Origin: Pirellulales bacterium
GTDB taxonomy: Bacteria > Planctomycetota > Planctomycetia > Pirellulales > JADZDJ01
DNA length: 48,859 nt
Assembly: GCA_035656635.1 (NCBI GenBank)
Contig: DASRSD010000077.1
Coordinates: 1-48,859 of the forward strand
Reading direction: 5' to 3'
This document shows positions 42,422 through 48,859 of the stretch, one piece after another (the first letter of the stretch is position 1; the number at the start of each line of letters is the position of its first letter). Under the pieces are notes generated by a model. The model worked only from the letters and a program-made list of their open reading frames with translations, was not told the origin of the DNA and ran no database searches. Made by a program: the position numbers and the translations under genes.

Positions 42422-43129
42422 TTATTCAAACGCCAGGCGATAGCCGACGCCTTGCTCGGTAAGCAAGTGGCGCGGCTGTGCGGGATCGGCCTCGATTTTG
42501 CGCCGCAACCCGGCCATGAAAACCCGCAAATGCTGCGTGTTTTCCGCCTGCGTCGGGCCCCACACTTCGGCCAAGAGAAATTGATGCGTCAGCACTTTGC
42601 CCGCGTATCGCACCAGGGTGGTCAGCAAGTTGTACTCCATGCGCGTCAAATGCACCTCCTCGCCGCGAACAAATACGCGGCGGGCGGCTAAATCGACTTT
42701 CAAATCGCCCGATTCGAACACCGGCGCCTCGTTGCCGGTTTGCACTTGGGCGGTATGCCGCAAGGCCACGCGAATGCGGGCCAGCAATTCGCCGGTGCTG
42801 AAGGGCTTTTGTAGGTAATCGTCGGCGCCGTGATCCAGTGCGGAAATCTTCTGTACATCCTGATTTCGCACAGAAAGCACGATGATGGGCGCCTTTAGCC
42901 AATCGCGCAGCTTGCGAAGCACTTCCTGGCCATCCATATCGGGCAAGCCGAGGTCCAAAATCACCACGTCCGGCGGACTTTCGGCTGCGATCGACAGTGC
43001 TTCCTCGCCGGCGCTGGCTTCCTCAATGCGATAACCCGCCCCGGACAAAAATGCTCGCAGGAATTTGCGCATGGGGGCTTCGTCTTCCACCAACAAGACC
43101 AGCGGCGGTGAGGAGGTGGCGGTCGACAT
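42422..43129 (-). CDS. KdpE-like response regulator
   Basis: This is a 235-aa OmpR/KdpE-type regulator. The receiver domain has VEDE, the phosphoacceptor Asp59 in VVILDLGLPDMDG and the switch Lys in LQKPFS. The C-terminal winged helix has EVHLTRMEYNLLTTLVRYAG and ends GVGYRLAFE. The LRDWLKAPIIVLSVR segment is in the KdpE style. ATG 43129 was chosen over TTG 43135. It lies 36 bp after the kinase gene and is followed by a 413-bp gap before amt1, where the promoter sites lie. As no kdpFABC is nearby, its target may be amt1-glnK, the neighbouring permeases, or a distant K+ system. Confidence 0.9.
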   Translation of the reverse strand: MSTATSSPPLVLLVEDEAPMRKFLRAFLSGAGYRIEEASAGEEALSIAAESPPDVVILDLGLPDMDGQEVLRKLRDWLKAPIIVLSVRNQDVQKISALDHGADDYLQKPFSTGELLARIRVALRHTAQVQTGNEAPVFESGDLKVDLAARRVFVRGEEVHLTRMEYNLLTTLVRYAGKVLTHQFLLAEVWGPTQAENTQHLRVFMAGLRRKIEADPAQPRHLLTEQGVGYRLAFE

Positions 43130-43165
43130 GGGCAAATGCCGCAGATTAACTCAGAACGAAGGGAT

Positions 43166-44806
43166 TCAAGCCAACGAATCTTCTACATCTAAATTAACCT
43201 GCGGGCTTTGTTGTGGGCAGGGCAGTGAGATAATAAATTCGGCGCCTCCGGTGGGACGATTGGCCGCCCGAATGTTTCCCCGATGCGCCTGCACAATGCC
43301 TTGGCAAATGGGCAACCCCAGGCCGATGCCGCGCTGGCCGTCGGCAACAACTCGCGTGCCCCGATAAAATTTTTCGAACAGCTTGGTGGGGTTTCCTGCG
43401 GGCAGGCCGGGGCCGTTGTCGGCCACGATGATTTCGGCGATGTCGCTGCGGCGGACGGCTGAAATTTGGATCCGCGTGCCCTGGGGCGTGTAACGGATCG
43501 CATTTTCCAACAAGTTGGCCAGCACCTGCTCGATGAGGTCGGCCGCGACCCACAGCATGGGAAAGTCGTGTGGGATATCTACGGATACACTGTGTCCTTG
43601 CAATTCCCCACGCAGCCGCGCCAGCACCACGCCAATCAGTTCCTCCAGCACCTGCCAGTCGCAATTCAGCACCAAGGTGCCGGAGTTCAGGCGGGCCATT
43701 TCCAACAAATTATCGACCTGCCGGGATAGGCGGTGCGATTCGTCGACCACGGTTTGCAGCATTTCGCGGTTGGCGGGGGACTGGGGATCGGTGGAATGAT
43801 CGAGAATGCTGGAAGCGGTCACCGCGATCATTGCCAGCGGCGTGCGTAAATCGTGCGAAACGGAACTTAGCAGCGCATTACGAAATTGTTCCGCCTGAAC
43901 GTGCAGTTGAGCTTGCTGAACTTCTAGCCGAGATTGATCACGCTCAATCGCTAGAGCGATCAGGCTGGCGCAGGTTTCCAGCATGCGCCGCTCTTCAGGA
44001 TCGAACAACCGATTCACATCGCCGGGGCGGACCGCCAGCACTCCCATGAGGCGCTGCGATCCAATCATCGGAATCCACATGGCCGTGGCATCCGGGAGCA
44101 GGTCGGTTCCCAGTCCGCCGCTGCGGTGGTTTTCGGCCACCCAATGCGCTGCAGCTAAATCGGCCGGGTTGCCAGCCACGATGGCTTCGCTGCCAAACCG
44201 CACTAGCAGTTCGCCGTCAGGCTTGGGCAGCAGCAACACCACCTCGCCGCCAAACACTTCAGTCAATTGCCGGCCGGCACGGGGAACGAGAAACTCGGTC
44301 CCTGCCAATTCGCTTAATTGGCGCGTCATACGATAAAGTTGGGTGGTACGGCGTTCTTGGCGTTGCGATGCACGAAATTGCTCCTCCGTTTGCCGCTCGT
44401 GCTGTTGCGAGGAACGTAGCTGTGTTTGCAGCCGGGCGGTAAGTTCGCTGATGAGGATGCCGATTCCCAACATCACGCCCAGTGTCACAATGTACTGCGT
44501 ATCGCTGCGAGAAAACGTGAACCGCGGCTCTACAAAGAAGTAATCGAATACTAACACGCTGAGTACCGCCGCTGCAATTGCCGGCCCGCGGCCAAACCGC
44601 GCCGCCACCAGGGCCACGGCCGCCAGAAAAATCATGGCGATGTTCGTCGACGTCAGCCCGACATGGTCACTAATCCAAGCCAGCAAAGCGCAGCTGGCGA
44701 TGACGGCCGTCGTGGCGGCGTAGCGCTGCCAAGAAACGGAATCGCTGCGTGCTGCGGCGCTGGACGAAGAGGCTGGGGTTCTCGGTTGCTCGTCGACATT
44801 ACGCAT
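43166..44806 (-). CDS. KdpD-like sensor histidine kinase lacking KdpD/USP input domains
   Basis: This is a 546-aa histidine kinase. It begins with a four-helix DUF4118 membrane domain as in KdpD (helices about 29-46, 53-70, 75-91 and 104-122), followed by a coiled linker and a GAF-like region (about 165-290). Then come the H-box SSVSHDLRTPL (His318), the N-box LLENAIRYTP, G1 DNGPGLP and G2 GIGLGLPICQG. True KdpD proteins also have an N-terminal KdpD ATPase-like domain and a USP domain of about 350 residues; here only 28 residues precede the membrane part. Its ATG at 44806 lies inside the end of amt2 (8-bp overlap), so it is translated with the ammonium channel. This is an unusual partner for a KdpD-like kinase. 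Confidence 0.9.
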   Translation of the reverse strand: MRNVDEQPRTPASSSSAAARSDSVSWQRYAATTAVIASCALLAWISDHVGLTSTNIAMIFLAAVALVAARFGRGPAIAAAVLSVLVFDYFFVEPRFTFSRSDTQYIVTLGVMLGIGILISELTARLQTQLRSSQQHERQTEEQFRASQRQERRTTQLYRMTRQLSELAGTEFLVPRAGRQLTEVFGGEVVLLLPKPDGELLVRFGSEAIVAGNPADLAAAHWVAENHRSGGLGTDLLPDATAMWIPMIGSQRLMGVLAVRPGDVNRLFDPEERRMLETCASLIALAIERDQSRLEVQQAQLHVQAEQFRNALLSSVSHDLRTPLAMIAVTASSILDHSTDPQSPANREMLQTVVDESHRLSRQVDNLLEMARLNSGTLVLNCDWQVLEELIGVVLARLRGELQGHSVSVDIPHDFPMLWVAADLIEQVLANLLENAIRYTPQGTRIQISAVRRSDIAEIIVADNGPGLPAGNPTKLFEKFYRGTRVVADGQRGIGLGLPICQGIVQAHRGNIRAANRPTGGAEFIISLPCPQQSPQVNLDVEDSLA

Positions 44807-46331
44807 CTAAAATTCCGCTTTTGAGCACGAAATCGGGATATGCCAGAGTGCCCATTTCGCTGCCGTCCAGTCCCTGCAATTCGGCATCACGGCTGACACG
44901 CAACGGCGTGATGAGGGCGCTGAGCTTGAAGCAGCCATAAGCTACGAGAAATCCGAACACAATTAGCACGCCCGCTTCAATCAGTTGTGCCGTCAATTGG
45001 CTGGCGTCGCCGTAGAACAGACCGCGCACGCCATCAGCGCCGGACTTGGAAAAAACTTCCCGGGCCACTCCGTTCCAGCCGGCGCCAAATTTGCCATTGG
45101 CAAACAACCCGACGGAAATAACTCCCCACAACCCAGCCACGCCGTGCATGGAAACCGCGCCCACCGGATCGTCGACGCCAACTTTATCCCAAAACAGCAC
45201 GCTGATAATGATCAACACACCGCCTACAACGCCAATTACAAGCGCCGCCCACGGGCTCACAAAAGCGCAGGCGCCGCTAATAGATACCAGGCCTGCCACC
45301 AGACCATTGCACATCAGCGTGGGATCGGGCTTCTTCACGGTGGCCAGTAAATAGAACATTGCGCCCACCGCGCCTCCGATACCGCCCAGCAGCGTGTTCA
45401 CAAAGACCGAGCTGAGCTGCAAATCGGTGCCCGCCAACGTGGCGCCGGCGGTCATTCCGAACCAGGCAAATAGCAAGATGAGGGTGCCGACGACGACGTA
45501 AGGAATATTGTGGCCCGGCATGGCACGGGGGCGGCGGTTCACAAATTTTCCCAACCGCGAGCCAATGCAAATGGTGCCAGCCAAACCAATGATTGCCCCC
45601 ATGGCGTGAATGACGCCGGAACCGGCGAAATCGACCGCGCCGTGACCCAAGTTCCAATTTTTTCCCATTTGGGCGAGCCATCCGCCTCCCCAAACCCAAT
45701 TGGCAAACAATGCCAGCGGCACAATCACCCAAAAACCGTACAGCACGAAGCTGCGCCAGGCCCAGCGCTCCGCCATGGCGCCGGTGGGAATGGTTGCGGC
45801 GACCATCAGGAAAGCCGACATCAAAAAAAACAGGGCCAACACGCCGGGCGTGTACAGTCCCGTTAGCGCAAAGCCCGTGGCGCCAAACAGGCCGAAAATC
45901 GATGTGTCGGGCGCGCTGGCTTCCGAGCCGAAGCCAATTCCGCGATTGAGTTGATTCAGCTCGCTGCCTAAGGCGGTCGACCAGCCAGGCGGGGCCAGGC
46001 CGCCGGCTAAATTTCCCCAGCCGAGTGCAAATCCGTACAAAAAAATCGCGCAACCGGCCAGCGGCACAATCATCAAACTCATAGCAAACATGTGGGCGGA
46101 ATTCTTGGGGCGATTCATACCACCGGCCACCAGCGCCATGCCCGCCGGGACAAGCAGCGTTAGGCAACCAGCAGCAAGCGCCCAAGTAATAAACCACGGG
46201 AATGATGAATTCGTGGTGGGCTGGGCGATGGGCAGCGAATTGGGTTCCTGGGCCAATGCCACTCGTGAATTCAAAGCCACAAGCAGCATGGCCAGCCCGG
46301 CCCATGAAAAAACGTTCCGCCTGCGAATCAT
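44799..46331 (-). CDS. amt: Ammonium transporter Amt2
   Basis: This is a 510-aa ammonium channel with a signal peptide (MLLVALNSRVALAQ) and a short linker. The Amt core keeps WVWGGGW, the Asp and first His in HGAVDFAGSGVIHA, and the second His in SMHGVAGLWG. It differs from Amt1 in several places: PAGMALVAGGMNRPKNSAH replaces the Amt1 form QAGFAMVEGGLCRSKNSAH (so a Glu becomes Ala), and the extra N-terminal Ala/Pro linker is shorter. The ATG at 46331 has GAGGGAG six bases upstream. It is the first gene of amt2-kinase-regulator. It may be a low-affinity channel or an ammonium sensor for the kinase, as in Amt-kinase pairs, but that is inference. Confidence 0.92.
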   Translation of the reverse strand: MIRRRNVFSWAGLAMLLVALNSRVALAQEPNSLPIAQPTTNSSFPWFITWALAAGCLTLLVPAGMALVAGGMNRPKNSAHMFAMSLMIVPLAGCAIFLYGFALGWGNLAGGLAPPGWSTALGSELNQLNRGIGFGSEASAPDTSIFGLFGATGFALTGLYTPGVLALFFLMSAFLMVAATIPTGAMAERWAWRSFVLYGFWVIVPLALFANWVWGGGWLAQMGKNWNLGHGAVDFAGSGVIHAMGAIIGLAGTICIGSRLGKFVNRRPRAMPGHNIPYVVVGTLILLFAWFGMTAGATLAGTDLQLSSVFVNTLLGGIGGAVGAMFYLLATVKKPDPTLMCNGLVAGLVSISGACAFVSPWAALVIGVVGGVLIIISVLFWDKVGVDDPVGAVSMHGVAGLWGVISVGLFANGKFGAGWNGVAREVFSKSGADGVRGLFYGDASQLTAQLIEAGVLIVFGFLVAYGCFKLSALITPLRVSRDAELQGLDGSEMGTLAYPDFVLKSGILDA

Positions 46332-46509
46332 GAACGCTCCCTCAATCGGTTTGAAACGGAAAGCCGTCGCCCATTCCTTTCCGCTTGCTATTGTACTTGG
46401 CTAGCACCCATTTTTCCGTCCGGCTCGATTTTTGTTGAACTCGAAAACTGCCGCTTTATGGAACTGGAAAATCGCCGCGCAGATGCGGTGAAGTCGCAGG
46501 CTCTATTGC

Positions 46510-46553
46510 CGCAAAAAAATAAAAGGGCGCCACGGGCGATTACCACCCGTGGC
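46510..46553 (-). terminator. Intrinsic terminator after the terminal APC permease
   Basis: On the minus strand GCCACGGG (46553-46546) pairs with CCCGTGGC (46536-46529) across a nine-base loop. It is followed by GCCCTTTTATTTTTTTGC. The hairpin begins about 48 bp after the permease stop at 46601. A strong GC stem plus T-rich tract makes this the clearest terminator in the window. It separates the permease from amt2. Confidence 0.85.
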
Positions 46554-46600
46554 ACCCAGGGTACCAGTTTTAACAGGCTGAAACTATACGAGGCACATCC

Positions 46601-48478
46601 TCAGGCCGGTGCAGCCCGACGAGCCGCCGCATCGGCACTGCTGACGAACGACGTTTTGCCTTTTTTCTTGCCAGAGAAGACGAAGTATAAGCCGCCGTAA
46701 ATGCCCCAGACAGCGGCGACCGCAAGAGCCCAACGAGGTTCGTAGGGACTCATTCCGCTCACGAATATTGGACCGACAATGTAAAAGAGCATGCAAAGCA
46801 AATTAGCAATTAGTCCAAACAGCGGGATGAACATGTGCTTAAATCCGCTGAAGCTATGATGTTCGCGAAAAGCCACGATAGCCACCCAGCAAGTTAGCAT
46901 GTACAGCATGAACGTGCCGAAGTTACTCGTCAAAGTGACAATCAACAAACTGTTCGGAAGGGCCGCAGCTTTGGCGCTGCTGAACACCAAAAAGCTGGGA
47001 TACCAAATGCTTGCTTTTTGGCCGTCAGAGAGAGCAGTATCCATCGTGGCGGGCACGGCCGGCCCACATAGGCACCAGAGCACGGTAATGATTCCGATCA
47101 CAATCGAAACCCCGCACAGCGTCCAAATGGCACGGTGCGGCGACAAGTTCTTGCCATGCAACATGCCAAAGTGTGCCGGCATTTCGTCGTCGCGACCCAT
47201 GGCGTACGTGACGCGCGCTCCGGTATTCATGCACGAAAGCGTGGTGCCAATGAGCGCCAGGAACACGGTAGCGGCTTCGATCAGCATGAAGGTCTTTCCT
47301 GCCGATGGGCTGCCGAACAGCCACGTCCCGGCTAGAGTCATCATATCGCCGATGGGAGCCCCGGAGCTGGCGGCTTTGGTAATTGGATAACCAGGATTAA
47401 GGAAGTAACCGGCACAAAAGTATTCGATTAAGTAACAAACCACGCCTTGTATGAATAGCGACAACAAGACGGCTCTAGGAATATCACGCTTAGCATTTTT
47501 CGCTTCCTCGCCCATCGAGGTGACGGATTCGAAACCGACAAGGATGAGAATCGCCACACACGCCTGAATGATTATAAAACTGAACCCGTGCGGAGAAACC
47601 ACCGAGAGCGCCGAGTCGTGAAATTCAAACGTATCTTGCTTATCGCCCGTTGGCTTGGTGGCATCGACCGGGGTTTGATCGACCCCAGCGCCGTTGTAGG
47701 TAAGACGGTACGGCTTATCTGTGCCGTTTTCCTGAACGACTTTGTAAACATCTTCCCCTTTGTCGTTCTTGATCTTTACGGGGCTGCCGTCTTTATCTTG
47801 TTCCAAAACAACGTTGATCGGATTGCCATCGGGGTCAAACGTCCAACCGACGGAGCCCTCGCCATGGCTCAAGCGATAGCCCAGGGCAATGACAGAGAAC
47901 ACCAACAATGCGCTAATTTGAATTACGTTGATGGCGATATTTACGCCAGTGGAACCGGACACGCCGCGGTGGGCGATGTACGAGACACCAATGGCAAATA
48001 CGATGCAGAAGCCAATCATCAACGTTGGGCTGCTGATCGTTCCGTTAAAGGTGTCAGGCCAGAATTGATTTGCCAAATAGCCCACCAATATTGCGGTTAC
48101 ACCAACCATTAATCCTGGATAGACCCAGTAGTACAAGTGGCTAGCCCAGCCGGTGATGAATTTGGCCAGCCGTGCGAACTTATAAGCGTGCGTTTTTGAC
48201 AAAAATGCTTGTTCGGCAAAGAAGTACGATGAGCCTGCCCCAGGATACAGCTTCGATAATTCGGCATAGGAAATGGCGGTGGCGAAACACAGCATAATCG
48301 CTGCCAAAATTCCAAACCAAATAGCGCAGCCAGCCATTGGCGCACCATATTGCGATTGGATTTGGAATGTCAGCCACAAAAACGCGCCGGGGGCGATGAG
48401 CGCCATGGCGTTCATCGTCAGCCCGGTGAGCCCGAGCGTCTTTTTCATGACCGGGCCAGAGGAAGGATCAGCAGACAT
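46601..48478 (-). CDS. APC-family amino acid permease with hydrophilic insertion
   Basis: This is a 625-aa permease of the APC superfamily. The start ATG at 48478 has GAGGTG six bases upstream. Helices 1-6 include FATAISYAELSKLYPGAGSSYFF, a typical APC pattern. Between helix 6 and helix 7 (about residues 208-292) it carries about 85 hydrophilic residues with repeated Asp/Gly turns (FDPDGNPINV, QDKDGSPVKI, NDKGEDVYKV), which look like beta hairpins facing outside or inside the membrane. The second half has VGFESVTSMGEEAKNAKRDIPRAV, again typical of amino-acid transporters. A sigma-54-like promoter (48814-48829) precedes it, which fits nitrogen control. A strong terminator follows. The substrate is unknown. 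Confidence 0.85.
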   Translation of the reverse strand: MSADPSSGPVMKKTLGLTGLTMNAMALIAPGAFLWLTFQIQSQYGAPMAGCAIWFGILAAIMLCFATAISYAELSKLYPGAGSSYFFAEQAFLSKTHAYKFARLAKFITGWASHLYYWVYPGLMVGVTAILVGYLANQFWPDTFNGTISSPTLMIGFCIVFAIGVSYIAHRGVSGSTGVNIAINVIQISALLVFSVIALGYRLSHGEGSVGWTFDPDGNPINVVLEQDKDGSPVKIKNDKGEDVYKVVQENGTDKPYRLTYNGAGVDQTPVDATKPTGDKQDTFEFHDSALSVVSPHGFSFIIIQACVAILILVGFESVTSMGEEAKNAKRDIPRAVLLSLFIQGVVCYLIEYFCAGYFLNPGYPITKAASSGAPIGDMMTLAGTWLFGSPSAGKTFMLIEAATVFLALIGTTLSCMNTGARVTYAMGRDDEMPAHFGMLHGKNLSPHRAIWTLCGVSIVIGIITVLWCLCGPAVPATMDTALSDGQKASIWYPSFLVFSSAKAAALPNSLLIVTLTSNFGTFMLYMLTCWVAIVAFREHHSFSGFKHMFIPLFGLIANLLCMLFYIVGPIFVSGMSPYEPRWALAVAAVWGIYGGLYFVFSGKKKGKTSFVSSADAAARRAAPA

Positions 48479-48859
48479 GCAACACCTCGTTCAATTTGCC
48501 AGAAGGATGGAAACAAACGCCTGAAGGTTTGGAAACGGGCACGGCGGCAAAGGAAAATTCCTCGCCTGAAAAACGAAAACGCAACCACATCATCCGACCG
48601 CCTTACGGATCATGCGCAGCTTGGGCACGCAAGAAGGGAAGAGAACAAAATATCAGTAGGATTGTTGGTAGTAGGCGGGTAAAGACCTGCAACCTGGTTC
48701 CTGCGGATATGCACGCGTTTAATCTCTTGGAGAAGTCCCTTCTGGCGCATTCTCGCGCTGACCTTGACGATCCGCCTCCGCCTGTGCCCTGTTTCTTAAT
48801 GCGGCGTTTATTTTGCAAGTAACGTACCAGCACACGGCGGAAAATGTATTAAGCAAACA
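48479..48859. other. Upstream region of the terminal permease
   Basis: No gene is supported in these 381 bp. Short frames on both strands lack start signals and recognisable motifs. The sigma-54-like element at 48814-48829 is the one clear signal; it would imply a leader of about 325 bp before the permease ATG. Confidence 0.5.
48814..48829 (-). promoter_or_regulatory. Strong sigma-54-like promoter
   Basis: On the minus strand TGGTACGTTACTTGCA matches the sigma-54 consensus TGGCACG-N4-TTGCW at all positions but one, with GG and GC spaced by ten bases. The predicted start is near 48804. It faces the APC permease gene. A sigma-54 promoter on an amino-acid permease next to an amt cluster fits nitrogen limitation control, by established practice in bacteria. 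The long leader is unusual. Confidence 0.6.

Noticed and set aside
42422-44806. Calling the kinase and regulator kdpD and kdpE
   Set aside because: The kinase lacks the KdpD and USP domains and no kdpFABC gene is present, so only KdpD-like and KdpE-like are justified.
45277-46305. Long minus-strand frame in amt2
   Set aside because: It is an out-of-frame shadow of amt2 rich in His, Arg and Gly, with no ribosome-binding site. Amt2 motifs are all in the other frame.

Overview
The window looks like chromosomal DNA of a Planctomycetota bacterium, probably of the Pirellulales type. This is inferred from gene content rather than from any marker gene: a Gfo/Idh/MocA oxidoreductase with a Tat signal, PstC and PstA with very large extracytoplasmic domains, a TsaC-phosphatase fusion, a PhnD-like protein with a DxDGD segment, weak or absent Shine-Dalgarno sites before many genes, and frequent GTG starts. 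No rRNA, tRNA or CRISPR array was seen. Where a longer reading frame begins with a doubtful TTG/GTG codon I moved the start to an internal ATG or to a start with a ribosome-binding site; these choices are stated per gene.

Layout. (1) 1-7303, minus strand: a complete pstSCAB operon followed by phoU (cut by the window edge), with a Pho-box-like pair of 11-bp direct repeats before pstS. (2) 7301-9342: a 2-kb AT-richer insert bounded by two near-identical 30-bp direct repeats. It holds a small GRRDGAGRPP-type protein behind a 12-bp inverted repeat, and a convergent three-gene unit (DUF6941-like, unknown, PemK/MazF-like). A palindromic MITE-like repeat (copy A) lies just beyond. (3) 9770-19483: mixed metabolism and transport: a small membrane protein, a Gfo/Idh/MocA oxidoreductase, a methyltransferase, an MFS transporter, an L-2-hydroxyglutarate oxidase, an orphan PhnD-like binding protein, and a coupled tsaC-phosphatase/rpiB pair. 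(4) 19674-29601: envelope-related genes (TMTC-like membrane protein, ABC exporter with a periplasmic coiled coil, transglutaminase-like protein, M23 peptidase), a U32 peptidase/RlhA homologue and a tiny zinc-ribbon protein. (5) 29834-35511: a DUF502 gene interrupted by an in-frame TGA next to a heptamer repeat, DedA, an MFS transporter and RecQ. (6) 35563-48859: transport and nitrogen cluster, all on the minus strand: NhaD-like antiporter, APC permease with a cytosolic tail, GlnK, Amt1, a KdpE-like regulator, a KdpD-like kinase, Amt2 and a second APC permease. Two sigma-54-like promoters and one clear intrinsic terminator lie here.

How the genes work together. The left end is a phosphate uptake and signalling unit. 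The right end combines two ammonium channels and their PII regulator with a two-component system whose kinase gene overlaps the end of amt2 by 8 bp. The kinase has the KdpD membrane domain but lacks the KdpD/USP input domains, so it may sense something other than the usual Kdp signal. The sigma-54-like sites before amt1 and before the terminal permease fit nitrogen control. No gene system here is certain to be new. The strongest candidates for a second look are the Amt2-kinase-regulator unit with its sigma-54-like promoters, the direct-repeat-bounded island with its operator-like dyad, and the interrupted DUF502 gene.
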